A stretch of 64,000 nucleotides of DNA, taken from positions 16,585 to 80,584 of the forward strand of contig CALOBA010000007.1 in the NCBI GenBank assembly GCA_942491465.1. Direction: 5' to 3'. The notes under the pieces were generated by a model. That model worked only from the letters and a program-made list of their open reading frames with translations, was not told the DNA's origin and made no database searches. This stretch comes from CALOBA01 sp942491465. GTDB lineage: Bacteria; Pseudomonadota; Gammaproteobacteria; Chromatiales; Chromatiaceae. Shown here one piece after another: positions 8,753 through 17,917 of this stretch (position 1 is the stretch's first letter; the number at the start of each line of letters is the position of its first letter). The position numbers were made by a program, and so were the translations under genes.

Positions 8753-11560
8753 TCACAGAAACCGGAACCTAAAGACCTCCTTCAGGGCGGAGAGCGCCAA
8801 GGTCGGCAAGGACGCAAGGGCGATGATCTCCGCCAGATGCCGCAACGTCAATGGCTCGGTGCCGAGCACGAAGTTGCCGGGCGGGGTGTAGATGGCGAGC
8901 AGCGACAGGCCGGCCGAGAAGGCGACCGCCGCGAGCAGCATGCGGTTGCCGAAGGGGTTCTTGCGGAACAGCGTCGTGGTCGCGCGCGAGTCGAAGATGT
9001 GCCAGAGCTGGGCGAAGATCAGGGTCGCGAAGGCCGCCGTCTGTGCATACGCGGTCGAGAACCCGGCAGTCAGGGTCTCTTGGAACATCCAATAGGTCAG
9101 TCCGCCGAGCGCGAGACCGCGCAGGATGATGCGCTGGCCGAGCCCGCCGGCGAAGACGTTCTCGTCGCGTCCGCGCGGGGTGCGACGCATGATGTCCGAC
9201 TCGGCGGGCTCCAGCCCCAGCGACAGCGCCGGGACCCCGTCCGAGATCAGGTTAATCCATAGGATCATCAGCGGGGTCAGGGTGAGCAGCGGGTCGGCCC
9301 CCATCATCAGGAACGCGAACAGGATAGCGGACACCTCCGCGACGTTGGCGGTCAGCGCCTGGCGGATGAACTTGAGCAGGTTGTCGTAGATGCGCCGGCC
9401 CTCGCGCACCGCGCCGACGATGGTGGAGAAGTTGTCGTCGAGCAGCACCAAGGCGGCGCTGTCCTTGGCCACCGAAGTCCCGGCCATGCCCATGGCCACG
9501 CCGATGTTGGCGCTGCGCAAGGCCGGGGCGTCGTTGACCCCGTCGCCGGTCATGGCCGCGACCTCGCCGTTGGCCTGTATTGCGTTGACGATCCGCAGCT
9601 TGTGCTCCGGCGTGACGCGCGCGAACACCGCCGCATGCTTGACCGTCTCCTGCAGCTGCCGGTCGCTGAGCGTATCCAGCTCGGCGCCGGTGTGAACGGT
9701 CTGGTCCGCGGAGTGCTTGATGCCGATCTGCTCGGCGATGGCCTCGGCGGTCACCGCGTGGTCGCCGGTGATCATCACCGTGCGGATACCGGCGCGCTCG
9801 GCCTCGGCGACCGCGTCCTGCACCTCCGGGCGCGGTGGGTCCATGATGCCGTGGATGCCGGCCAGCACGACGTCTTGCTCGTGCTCGTCCGGGCCATGCT
9901 CCAGACCCTGATCCGCGTAGTCCCCGTCGATCCGCTTGTAGGCGATCGCCAGCGTGCGCAGGGCGTCTTCGCCGAAGCCCGCGATCACCTGCTCGATCTC
10001 GGCCCGGCGCTCGTCGGTCAACGCCACCTCCTCGCCGTGCAGCAGCACCTCGGAGGCCCGCGCCAGGATGACGTCGGGCGCGCCCTTGGCCGCCAGCATG
10101 GTCTCGCCGGTGGGCATGCGCACGAGTACGCTCATCATCTTGCGGGTGGAGTCGAACGGGAACTTCCGCAGCGTCTCGTGTTGCTCCTTGAGCTCGGCCC
10201 GCGAGATGTCGGCCTTTGCCGCGGCCACCACCAGCGCGCCCTCGGTGGGGTTGCCCATGATCGCCGGACGGCCGTCCACCTCGGTCAGCCGCGCCTCGTT
10301 GCAGTACGCGGATACGGCGAGCATCCGCCAGAGGTCGAACTCCTTCTCGCGCGTGACCTCGGTCTCGTTGCCGTGCGCATCGACGAAGCCGCCGCGCGGA
10401 TCGAAGCCCTCGCCGGTGACCCGCCAGGCCTTGCCGCCGGCCCACAGCCGCATCACCTGCATCTGGTTTTGGGTCAGCGTGCCGGTCTTGTCGGAACAGA
10501 TCACCGAGGTGGTCCCCAAGGTCTCCACCGAGCTGAGCTGTCGGACCAGGGCGTTCTGCCGCGCCATCGCCTGAGAGCCCAGTGTCAGCACGATGGTGAC
10601 GATGGTCGGCATGCCCTCCGGGATCGCCGCCACCGACAGCGAGATCGCGGTGTTGAGCATCTCGAACCCGTCCATCCCGTTGGCGATGCCGATACCGATC
10701 ACCACCGCCACCACCAACAGCGCGGCACCGATCAGGATCTTCGACAAGCCCTCGATGCGCTCCTGCAACGGCGTCTTCGGCTGCTCGGCGGTCGCCATCA
10801 GGCCCGCGATGTGTCCGACCTCGGTGTCCATGCCGGTGGCCACCACCAGCCCGATCCCGCCGCCGGCGGTGACCTGGGTGCTGCTGAAGCCCATGTTGAA
10901 GCGTTCGGCCAACACCGCTTCCTCATCGCCCTCGATGACTTGGTCGTGCTTGTCCACCGGCTCGGATTCGCCGGTCAGCGCCGCCTCGTCCAACTGCAGC
11001 CGGTTGGCCTCGACCAGGCGAACGTCGGCGGCGAGGATGTCGCCGGCCTTGATGCGCAGCACGTCGCCCGGGACGATGTCGCGCGCCGCGATCTCCAGCC
11101 AGTCGGCATCGCGGCGCACGGTTGCCATCGGCGCGGCCATCTCGCCGAGCGCAGCCAGCGAGCGCTCCGCCTTGATCTCCTGCATGAAGCTGATGGTGGC
11201 ATTGATCAGGACGATGACGACAATCGCGATCGCATCGACCCAGTGCCCGGTGTAGCCGGAGATGGCGGCGCCGACCAACAGGATGATCAGCAGCGGATTG
11301 GCGAACTGACGCAAAAAGAGCATCAGCGGCGACGCCTTGGCGGACTCCACCAGCTGGTTCGGCCCAAAGCGCTGGAGCCGGCTCGCCGCCTCGGCCGACG
11401 ACAAGCCCCGGTCGGGATCGACCCCGAGATCGGCGGCCACCACGGACGCATCGCGGCCGTAAATGCGTTGCGGTGTGGGGTCGTCCTGATCGGCGGACGT
11501 CGTGTTCGCGTGCTGCTCCGGTAAGTCCGCGGGCATTTGGGCTGTAGACACGGATGACAT
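8753..11560 (-). CDS. Cation-transporting P-type ATPase (P2-like)
   Basis: A 935-residue ion pump. In order: an N-terminal cation-ATPase domain (GLSSAEAASRLQRFGPNQL), the actuator motif TGES, the M4 ion-binding motif PEGMP, the phosphorylation site DKTGTLT at about residue 354, and the P-domain hinge MTGDGVNDAPAL. A C-terminal set of membrane helices contains NLISDGVPALSLGLEP. The PEGMP and C-terminal DGVPALALG-like features place it among P2-type pumps (Ca2+ or Na+/K+-like and related bacterial enzymes) rather than heavy-metal P1B pumps; no CPx motif or metal-binding N-terminal domain is present. The exact ion cannot be assigned. Start ATG at 11560 has GAGGAGA upstream. Confidence 0.92.
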   Translation of the reverse strand: MSSVSTAQMPADLPEQHANTTSADQDDPTPQRIYGRDASVVAADLGVDPDRGLSSAEAASRLQRFGPNQLVESAKASPLMLFLRQFANPLLIILLVGAAISGYTGHWVDAIAIVVIVLINATISFMQEIKAERSLAALGEMAAPMATVRRDADWLEIAARDIVPGDVLRIKAGDILAADVRLVEANRLQLDEAALTGESEPVDKHDQVIEGDEEAVLAERFNMGFSSTQVTAGGGIGLVVATGMDTEVGHIAGLMATAEQPKTPLQERIEGLSKILIGAALLVVAVVIGIGIANGMDGFEMLNTAISLSVAAIPEGMPTIVTIVLTLGSQAMARQNALVRQLSSVETLGTTSVICSDKTGTLTQNQMQVMRLWAGGKAWRVTGEGFDPRGGFVDAHGNETEVTREKEFDLWRMLAVSAYCNEARLTEVDGRPAIMGNPTEGALVVAAAKADISRAELKEQHETLRKFPFDSTRKMMSVLVRMPTGETMLAAKGAPDVILARASEVLLHGEEVALTDERRAEIEQVIAGFGEDALRTLAIAYKRIDGDYADQGLEHGPDEHEQDVVLAGIHGIMDPPRPEVQDAVAEAERAGIRTVMITGDHAVTAEAIAEQIGIKHSADQTVHTGAELDTLSDRQLQETVKHAAVFARVTPEHKLRIVNAIQANGEVAAMTGDGVNDAPALRSANIGVAMGMAGTSVAKDSAALVLLDDNFSTIVGAVREGRRIYDNLLKFIRQALTANVAEVSAILFAFLMMGADPLLTLTPLMILWINLISDGVPALSLGLEPAESDIMRRTPRGRDENVFAGGLGQRIILRGLALGGLTYWMFQETLTAGFSTAYAQTAAFATLIFAQLWHIFDSRATTTLFRKNPFGNRMLLAAVAFSAGLSLLAIYTPPGNFVLGTEPLTLRHLAEIIALASLPTLALSALKEVFRFRFL

Positions 11561-11909
11561 CGGATCTCCTCGGTGTGAACGGGCGGCGCGGGCGGTGCGG
11601 GCCGATAGGCGGCAAGCAAGGCAATGGAGCCGCGCCGCGTGGCGGTTTGAACCGGTCTTGGCGACCCCGCGGGCGATTCGTACCAGCGCGGATTCTAGAC
11701 CAAGTCAACTGGCCTCACGATCTCGGTTTTGGCGCAGGGTATGTGGTGTATTTGCGCTCCGAGAGTCTGTTCGCCGTTTGCGAGCCGGCACCGATATGGT
11801 GCCCCCGTCTTTTTCCGCAAGTCCATGCAATGCCGGGTTTCGCAAGCTTAACCCAGCCCATGGGTCCCGCCGCCGCCCCATTCCAAGCCCTATGCAGCCA
11901 CCGCGCTTG

Positions 11910-12123
11910 GGAGCAGCGGCGTCTCGCCGCTGACCGGGACGGTCGGCGTCTCGCCGACGCTGACCCTTGCATGCAGCCGGCGGCGGCGAGACGCCGCCGC
12001 TCCAAGGACGGGGGCAAGATGCCCCCCTCCTACAAGCCGATGCCGTTAAGTCAAGCCGTGGGAGCGGCTTCCAGCCGCGACGCTCGCCGCGCGAGCCGAG
12101 TCGCGGCTTGAAGCCGCTCCCAC
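11910..12123. repeat. REP-like palindrome field
   Basis: Between the ATPase start and the sugar-transferase operon lies about 750 bases without a confident gene. It holds nested palindromes: arms at 11910-11931 and 11982-12003, with an inner hairpin at 11942-11958 (gtcggcg-tct-cgccgac); gggggca-aga-tgccccc at 12010-12026; and gtgggagcggctt/aagccgctcccac at 12058-12070 and 12111-12123 with a second inner stem gccgcga/tcgcggc. The last has the classic form of repetitive extragenic palindromes. The flanks 11561-11909 and 12124-12318 show nothing further, apart from the upstream region expected for the ATPase. Confidence 0.7.
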
Positions 12124-12318
12124 AAAGCGCTCCCATCGCTCGCTAACTTAATGGCATTGTCCTACGAGCTGGCCGCAGCCAGCGATACCGCTTGACCTAA
12201 GGATCGGTTCAGAACGACATCTCCGGGGTTCTAAACCCTCCTGGAGCAAGGCGTCGTCGCGGGGGGCGGATGCGTTGAGCAAGGCGGGATTGCAGCGAAA
12301 TCGCATCCGCCCTTTGCA

Positions 12319-12579
12319 GTGGGGTGGTCCAAGCGGTTAAATGGCGGATTGCTGCGGGGTGCCGCCGCGTTGCCGCGGCTGTTGCCGACCCGGTGGCGTA
12401 TCCGACGGTGGTCGGTGACGGGCTGGGATGCTCGGCCGATCGCTGAGAATCCGGGGGTGTTGATGGTGATGAGACAGGGCCTGCTGCGGGTGCTGCCGAC
12501 GATGGCTGGAGGCCGGGCCGCGCGCTTGCGCTTCGGCCTGGCGGTGCTTCGGTTCCAGCTGCGTGGGGGGCGAGGCTGA
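12319..12579 (+). CDS. Possible small basic protein upstream of the sugar-transferase fusion
   Basis: A GTG-started frame of 86 residues, arginine-rich, with no recognised domain. The only support is position: its TGA overlaps the ATG of the next gene (TGATG), a common sign of translational coupling. Composition is compatible with coding in this GC-rich genome but also with chance. An ATG lies inside at about 12463. It could be a leader peptide, a short membrane-associated protein or spurious. Confidence 0.3.
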   Translation: MGWSKRLNGGLLRGAAALPRLLPTRWRIRRWSVTGWDARPIAENPGVLMVMRQGLLRVLPTMAGGRAARLRFGLAVLRFQLRGGRG

Positions 12580-14156
12580 TGCGCGCAATCGTCTTTGCCG
12601 ATCGGTTGGCGGCGCCGTTGGCGCCGCTGGATAGGCGTTACCCGATTGCGCTGCTGCCGATGGCCGGCCGGCCGTTGCTGCTGTGGACCATCGAAGACTT
12701 GGTTGCCAACGGGGTGCGGGCGATCTCGCTGGTGGTCTGCGAACAGGCCGAGCGTATCGAGGAGCGGCTGCCCGAGTGGCGGCGCCTGGGGGTGCGCATT
12801 GAGCTGCTGCGCAGCGCCGGGGAGGAACGGCCGAGTGCGCTCTGGCCGCGGCTGGAGATCGGCGCCGGCGAGCCGTTGCTGGTGCTGCGCGGCGACCTGC
12901 TGCGCAGCCCCGCCACGAAGGCGTTCTTGGAGCGCGCGGCGGGGGCGTCGGGCACGCTGTGCTGCGGCCTGTGCGGGAACGCCGAGCCCGATCCGCGAAC
13001 GGCCTTGCTGCTGCTGCGACCGGGCCCCGGGGAGGTCGCCGGGCCGTTGGATTCTCTGCGCTGGCAGGAGCCGACGGACCCGACGGACCTGGGGGACGCG
13101 GTGGTGCTGCAACTGCCGGACGTCGGGATCAACAGGATCGAGCATCTGCAGGACTATCACCGCGCCAACCTGGACCTGATGGCCGGGCGTTTGCCGGGGC
13201 TGGCCCCGAGGGGCCTTGAGCTCGCCCCGGGGCTGGTCGCCGGCGAGCAGGCCGTGGTGTCGCCGGCGAATCTGCGCGGCGGCCGTGCCTATATCGGTGA
13301 TCACAGCGAGCTGCATCCCGGGGCGGAGCTGGTGCGCGAGGTGGTGATCGGCGACCATGTGCTGGTGGCCCAGGGTGCAACCATCTACGACAGCGTGGTG
13401 CTGCCCCACACCTTCGTCGGTGAGCTGGTGGAGGTCGGCAACGCCATCGCCGCGGCGAATCTGCTGATCCGGGTCGATAGCGGCGCGGTGCTGGATGTGG
13501 TCGATCCGTTCCTGCTCGGGCGGTTGGGGATCGACGCCGGCACCGGCACCCGCCGGCTCGACCAGGCGATCGGGGTGGTGCTGCTGGCCCTGTCGCTGCC
13601 CCTGTGGCCGCTGGCACTGGGGGCGTCCATCGTTGCCCCCGATGGTCCGGGCGGGCCGGTCCGCCGTGAGCACCTGCTCGGCAACCTGCGCGACATCGGC
13701 CTGCGGCTGCGGCGCTCGCCGGCGGGTCTGACGCCGGAGCAGGTGGCGCAGCTGCGCGGCGAGGTGGTGTTCACGCGCTGGCGCTTCGCCACCCGGGTGC
13801 CGCTGCTGGCGATGCTGCCGGCGCTGCTGGATCTGGTCCGCGGGCATGTGCGGCTGGTGGGCGTCTCGCCGCTGTCGCCGGAGGAATCCATCGCCCGTCC
13901 CGAGCCCTGGCAGCAGATGCGCGACGAGGCCTCGGTGGGGCTCATCGGGCCGACGCAGCTGCGCCTGCCGGCGGCAGCGCCCCTGGAGTCGCGGCTGCTG
14001 AGCGACGCCTTCTACGCCGGCCGACGCAGCCGACTCGGCGACCTGGGCTGGATCGCCCGCGGGCTGTTGGCGCTGTTTCGCCGGCGCAGCTGGACGCCGG
14101 CGCGGCGCGATGCCTCGGCGGCGAACCTTGAGCCCCCCGCCGCCGGGGACGGCTGA
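12579..14156 (+). CDS. Nucleotidyltransferase-like / left-handed beta-helix / sugar-transferase-like fusion
   Basis: A 525-residue protein with three recognisable parts. Residues 1-190 resemble a sugar-phosphate nucleotidyltransferase (AIVFADRLAAPLAPLD, LPMAGRPLLLWTIEDLVANG), although the usual GxGTRL loop is not preserved. Residues about 205-320 look like hexapeptide-repeat beta-helix (YIGDHSELHPGAELV, VVIGDHVLVAQGATIYDS). Residues about 325-500 begin with a membrane segment (GVVLLALSLPLWPLALGASIV) and end with GHVRLVGVSPLSPEE, echoing the VGPRP region of polyprenyl-phosphate sugar transferases. A glycan-assembly role is likely, for example priming or regulating a polysaccharide, but the degenerate loop makes catalysis by the first domain doubtful. 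Confidence 0.6.
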   Translation: MRAIVFADRLAAPLAPLDRRYPIALLPMAGRPLLLWTIEDLVANGVRAISLVVCEQAERIEERLPEWRRLGVRIELLRSAGEERPSALWPRLEIGAGEPLLVLRGDLLRSPATKAFLERAAGASGTLCCGLCGNAEPDPRTALLLLRPGPGEVAGPLDSLRWQEPTDPTDLGDAVVLQLPDVGINRIEHLQDYHRANLDLMAGRLPGLAPRGLELAPGLVAGEQAVVSPANLRGGRAYIGDHSELHPGAELVREVVIGDHVLVAQGATIYDSVVLPHTFVGELVEVGNAIAAANLLIRVDSGAVLDVVDPFLLGRLGIDAGTGTRRLDQAIGVVLLALSLPLWPLALGASIVAPDGPGGPVRREHLLGNLRDIGLRLRRSPAGLTPEQVAQLRGEVVFTRWRFATRVPLLAMLPALLDLVRGHVRLVGVSPLSPEESIARPEPWQQMRDEASVGLIGPTQLRLPAAAPLESRLLSDAFYAGRRSRLGDLGWIARGLLALFRRRSWTPARRDASAANLEPPAAGDG

Positions 14157-14291
14157 CGCGGCCGGCGCCGCACCCGACGAGATTACAATAGCTCCCGGTC
14201 GCGCCGACGCCGCCGGGACTGGGCCGGGGGCGCATTCGCCGCGGCTCGATGGTCGCCCCGCAACGGGGCCGAACGCAGACGAGTCAGAATT

Positions 14292-15494
14292 ATGTCAAGC
14301 AACCCTTCCATGCCCATCGAGCGCATTGCCGCCGTCGAGCATCCGCCAGCGCCGGGGCAGCGCTACACCCTCGAAGGTGATGATGCGGTGGAGGCGCGCA
14401 TCGCTCAGGATCAGCGCCTGGTCGCCGAGGCGGTGCGCGCCGTCTGCGATCCGGACCACTTCGGGGCGCTGGTGCTGATCGGGGGCTACGGCCAGGGTGC
14501 CGGCGGCTTCGTGCGTGCGGCCGATGGTCCACACCCCTACGAGGGCTACGACTACCGGCTCATCGTGCGCCGCAGCAACGGCGCCTGGCGCGCCGAGATC
14601 GGCGAGCGGCTGACCGACCTGGCCCCTCAGCTTGGCAGCCGCCTCGGGGTCGACGTGCGCATCCAGCTCTGGCGCGAGGAGCGCCTGCCGGCCCTGCCGG
14701 CGACCTTGGACAACGCCGATATCCGCTGGGGGCATCGCGTGGTCGACGGTGACCCGGGGAGCATGCGACCGATGCCGCCGATGCCGTTCTACGAGATCGC
14801 CCCCGGCGAGATGACCCGTCGGCTGCTGGAGCACGGCCTGCGCCTGCTGGAGAACCAGCAGCGCCTGCTGCGGGGCGACCCGTTCGATGCCGACGCCAAC
14901 CAGCGCTACTTCGACAACCTGTTCCGGGCCATGCTCGCCGCCGGCGATGCCAAGCTGGCCGCCGCGCAGCAATACCACCCGAGCTATCCCGAGCGCCTGA
15001 AGCGGCTGCATGCGCTGGATCAGCGCCATCACGCCAAGTTTATGGGCCTCTACGAGCTGGCCTACCGGCAGCGCTTCCAGCCCGACTACAGCGCCTTTGC
15101 CGACGAGCACCCGGACGACTGGCAGACCCGCGGCAGCTGGATCTGGCTCGACAGCCTGCGTACGCTGGAGGAGCGCCGGCTCGGCCGTCCCATCGGCGAC
15201 TGGCACGCCTACTGCCGGGCAGGCATCCCCAAGGGCCAGCCGCTGGGCCTCGGCGGGTCCCTGCGGGCGATGGTCATCACCGCCCGGCGGCTCGGCGGTG
15301 CCGAGCTGCTGCGCCAGCCGCTGCGCAGCATCCGCCACCCCCGCGAGCGCGTGATCGGCGCGTTGCCGCTGCTGCTGGCCGAGCGCGGGACGCGCATCGA
15401 CCGCTGCATCGCCCAGGCCCTGGCCATCCCCGCCGACGCGAGCTGGCAGGATGCGGCCATGGCGCTGCTGGAGAACTGCGATGCACTCTGCTGA
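14292..15494 (+). CDS. Conserved hypothetical protein, possible nucleotidyltransferase fold
   Basis: A 400-residue soluble protein. The N-terminal part contains FGALVLIGGYGQGAGGFV followed by YDYRLIVRR. This layout is reminiscent of the minimal nucleotidyltransferase fold (GG/S motif followed by an acidic strand), but the acidic pair is not convincing. The C-terminal half is alpha-helical and rich in Arg and Leu (LLEHGLRLLENQQRLLRGDP, HAKFMGLYELAYRQRFQP). It lies 135 bases after the sugar-transferase fusion on the same strand and could belong to the same surface-polysaccharide unit. No firm family name; function not inferred. Confidence 0.55.
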   Translation: MSSNPSMPIERIAAVEHPPAPGQRYTLEGDDAVEARIAQDQRLVAEAVRAVCDPDHFGALVLIGGYGQGAGGFVRAADGPHPYEGYDYRLIVRRSNGAWRAEIGERLTDLAPQLGSRLGVDVRIQLWREERLPALPATLDNADIRWGHRVVDGDPGSMRPMPPMPFYEIAPGEMTRRLLEHGLRLLENQQRLLRGDPFDADANQRYFDNLFRAMLAAGDAKLAAAQQYHPSYPERLKRLHALDQRHHAKFMGLYELAYRQRFQPDYSAFADEHPDDWQTRGSWIWLDSLRTLEERRLGRPIGDWHAYCRAGIPKGQPLGLGGSLRAMVITARRLGGAELLRQPLRSIRHPRERVIGALPLLLAERGTRIDRCIAQALAIPADASWQDAAMALLENCDALC

Positions 15495-15507
15495 CGCCGG
15501 CCCGCCC

Positions 15508-16233
15508 ATGAACATCCACGAACAACGTCTGGCCCAGGTTAGGCAACGCATCGCCCTCGCCGCGCGCGGCGCCGGGCGCGATCCGGCGGCGGTGGAGCTG
15601 ATCGCGGTCAGCAAGCGCAAGCCCATCGACGACATCCGCGCCGCCTACGCCGCCGGCGTGCGTCATTTCGGTGAGAACCGCGCCGACGAACTCGAGACCA
15701 AGGCCCAAGCCCTGGCCGACCTGCCGGATCTGACCTGGCACTTCATCGGTCACCTGCAGACCCGCCAGAGCCAGGCCGTGGCCCGCCACGCCCACTGCTT
15801 CCATGCCGTCGATCGGCTGCGCATCGCCGAGCGGCTGTCCAATCAGCTTGTGGACCTGGGCCGGCAGCTGCCGGTCTTTGTGCAGGTCAACATCTCCGGG
15901 GAGGAGAGCAAGAGCGGCTTTGCCGTCTACGACTGGGAGCAGGACCCGGCCCAGCTCCCGGCCCTGCGCGATGCCCTGGCCCGGATTGCCGCGCTGCCGG
16001 CCCTGGCCCCCATCGGACTGATGACCATGGCGCCGTTCCAGGCCGAGCCCGACGCGCTCGCCCGGTTGTTCACGCGCATGGCCCGGCTCGGCGAGGCTGT
16101 CGTCGACCTGCTGCCGGGCCGCGACCGCTGCGCCCTATCCATGGGCATGACCCAAGACTTCGAGCTGGCGGTGGCGGCCGGCGCCACCCATGTGCGCATC
16201 GGCACCGCGATCTTTGGTGCGCGGGATCATTGA
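15508..16233 (+). CDS. yggS: YggS-family pyridoxal phosphate homeostasis protein
   Basis: A 241-residue single-domain PLP-binding protein with the fold of the alanine racemase N-terminal barrel. The PLP lysine sits in ELIAVSKRKP (Lys at about residue 36). Further family hallmarks are HFGENRADELETK, WHFIGHLQTRQ, FVQVNISGEESKSGF, LMTMAP and LSMGMTQDFELAVAAGATHVRIGTAIFG. The family controls free PLP levels and amino-acid homeostasis and has no demonstrated enzymatic turnover. The start chosen is the ATG at 15508, since an upstream in-frame extension overlaps the preceding gene and lacks conservation. In many gammaproteobacteria this gene is next to pilT or proC; neither is here. Confidence 0.93.
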   Translation: MNIHEQRLAQVRQRIALAARGAGRDPAAVELIAVSKRKPIDDIRAAYAAGVRHFGENRADELETKAQALADLPDLTWHFIGHLQTRQSQAVARHAHCFHAVDRLRIAERLSNQLVDLGRQLPVFVQVNISGEESKSGFAVYDWEQDPAQLPALRDALARIAALPALAPIGLMTMAPFQAEPDALARLFTRMARLGEAVVDLLPGRDRCALSMGMTQDFELAVAAGATHVRIGTAIFGARDH

Positions 16234-16757
16234 TGGGGCGTCGCTGCGGGAGGACCACGGTGCTTAAGTCCTACACGCGGCGATGCGGCATCGATCGGCC
16301 GAGCCGAGGGCAGGTCTGGTGCGGCGGCGAGGACCTGGCCCGGCTCGACGATGCCCGACTGACCGAGCACCGCCGGCGCAACGTCGGCTTTGTGTTCCAG
16401 TTCAACTTTCGCGACGCGCTCGACGGCGGCGCCCTGCTGGAGGCGGCCGGGCTGCCCGGCGTGCAGCGCGCCGAGCCCGTGCTCACTGTCGTCGGCACCT
16501 TCGCCCACGGCAGCCGGCGGCACAAGGGCGCCGTCATCGGCCCGCGCCAGGACGCAACGCTCACCGTCTCGCGCAATGCCGACGGCAGCCTGGCACCGGT
16601 GCCCGAACAGGGCTTGCTGATGGCGCGGCGACTCGCCGACAAGCTCGGCGTCGGCATCGGCGACCGGGTTTGGCTGACGCCGTCCAAGGGGCTCCAGCGC
16701 CCGCGACCGGTGCTGGTTGCCGGCCTGGTCGACAGCCTGTTCGGGCTCGCTGTCTAG
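16233..16757 (+). pseudogene. Remnant of an ABC exporter: ATPase fragment fused to permease fragment
   Basis: The frame starts with a degraded LolD/MacB-type ATPase stretch (GQVWCGGEDLARLDDARLTEHRRRNVGFVFQF: part after Walker A up to the Q-loop). It then jumps directly into the periplasmic loop of an FtsX/MacB-type permease (LPGVQRAEPVLTVVGTF, VPEQGLLMARRLADKLGVGIGDRVWL). Walker A, the signature motif, Walker B and all membrane helices are missing. The two ancestral genes were evidently adjacent and a large deletion joined them in frame. The product cannot be a transporter. The remnant ends at the edge of the defence island, which suggests the rearrangement accompanied insertion there. Confidence 0.65.
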
Positions 16758-16760
16758 GTG

Positions 16761-16772
16761 AAAGCCTGGGGT
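16761..16772. repeat. 12-bp direct repeat, left copy of defence island
   Basis: The sequence aaagcctggggt occurs here and again at 20876-20887, on either side of the integrase/DUF6602/PARIS block. It may be a duplicated target site or the footprint of repeat-mediated insertion. Confidence 0.5.
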
Positions 16773-16812
16773 TCAAGTCTTGTATTTTATACAAAATACA
16801 AGACTTGACCCC
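16768..16812. repeat. Near-perfect palindrome ending in a caagacttgacc motif
   Basis: caagtcttgtattttat at 16774-16790 is mirrored by acaaaatacaagacttg at 16791-16807 with one mismatch, and flanking gggg/cccc extends the stem. It forms a strong hairpin just after the ABC remnant. The tacaagacttgacccc arm belongs to a short motif that recurs at 16866, 20774, 48201 and 50576. Confidence 0.7.
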
Positions 16813-17665
16813 GGTCGTGCAGCGGTCTAGCCATGCCTCGCAGCTTAGCCGCAGGCGGGAAAAAGTCAAGACCTGACCCCGTTCTTCTTCCCCGCCGCCC
16901 GATCCGCCTCAAACCGCCTGGACCCCGCCCAGATAGTCGCCATAAGGGATCAGCGCTCGGCACGGCACCAACCGTCCGCCGCGGCCCCTCGCGGCCCAGC
17001 ACCTCCCGAAACAGAAACAACACCCCATTCAACGCCTGATTCTGCGTACTCGCCGACACCTTCCGCTCCACCGCCAGCCAGCTCATAAACCGGGTCACAT
17101 CCGCCGAGCCCAGCGCCTCGGGCTCCTTGCCGCCACAATACGCAATCAACCGCAGCACCCAATCCGTATAGCTGCGCTCGGTGCGGATCGAATAGCCCCG
17201 CTTGCGGATCTCCGTCACCATCCGATCCACCACCGCCTGATGCTCCCGACGCACCGCCGCCAGATTCCCCACCTCCCCGAGCGGCTCCAGGCCGCCCACC
17301 GCCGGCCCGTAATCCCGCGCCACCGTCGGATGATTCGCCGCCAGCACCTGGGCCGAGCCCAGCCAATGCCCCCAATCCACCTCCGCAACCCAGGCCGCCC
17401 CCGCCACCTCGCCCAAAGTCCGTATAGCATCGACCATCTGCCGAAACTGAAACGCCGTCAGCGCCCCTTCCCGGCCCTTCCTGGCCAGATAATCCGCCAC
17501 GTCCGACGCCCCCAGCGCCGCCAACCGACGCGGCTTGATCGCATCCAAGAACTGCTCCGCCCGGATCGTATACCACCGCTGCTGATGCTGCTCGACCCGC
17601 TTTTTCTGAAGCCTTTCCAGATAGTTGGACCAGAATTTCTCGATCTGCTCTTCGCGGGTTGACAT
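16787..17665 (-). pseudogene. Integron-type tyrosine integrase, C-terminally truncated
   Basis: From the ATG at 17665 (MSTREEQIEKFWSNYL) the protein has the SAM-like core-binding region typical of integron integrases, including MVTEIRKRGYSIRTERSYTDWVLRLIAYC and SADVTRFMSWLAVERKVSASTQNQALNGVLFLFREVLGRE. Beyond that point (about 17020) the reading degenerates into Arg/Gly-rich sequence. The catalytic domain with the R-H-R-Y residues is absent. The fragment cannot recombine DNA. It lies at the left end of the AT-richer island and is probably a relic of the element that delivered it. No attI or attC site was recognised nearby. Confidence 0.65.
16866..16881. repeat. 16-bp inverted repeat, left copy
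   Basis: gtcaagacctgacccc here is the exact reverse complement of ggggtcaggtcttgac at 20774-20789. The two enclose the integrase fragment, the DUF6602 gene and the PARIS-like pair. Confidence 0.65.
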
Positions 17666-17917
17666 TGTGGGCATGCAGGCGTATGGTTTTTCGGCAATGA
17701 AACCGGACGGGGAACAGGGGTTGTCGGTGGGAGTCCCACCGACAGCAGCAGTGTGTTGTGTTTTGCGGATGATGTATAACCCAATATTGCCTGATTCCGC
17801 AATGCCCAATATTCTCGTTTCCGTCCATTACAGCATTTCGATTACATCGCAAATCGAATCGCCGCAGCGAAACAAAACGCGGATAGCCTAGCTTCCAATC
17901 TCGGACACCCTGGGATT

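Noticed and set aside
9602..11524. A 640-residue plus-strand frame opposite the P-type ATPase
   Set aside because: His/Arg/Gly-rich antisense frame with no motif; the minus strand carries a complete pump.
12231..13847. A 538-residue minus-strand frame opposite the sugar-transferase fusion
   Set aside because: Gln/Arg/Pro-rich antisense frame. The plus strand shows domain motifs and operon-like spacing.
16787..17665. Functional integron platform
   Set aside because: The integrase lacks its catalytic domain, and no attC-like hairpin cassettes follow.
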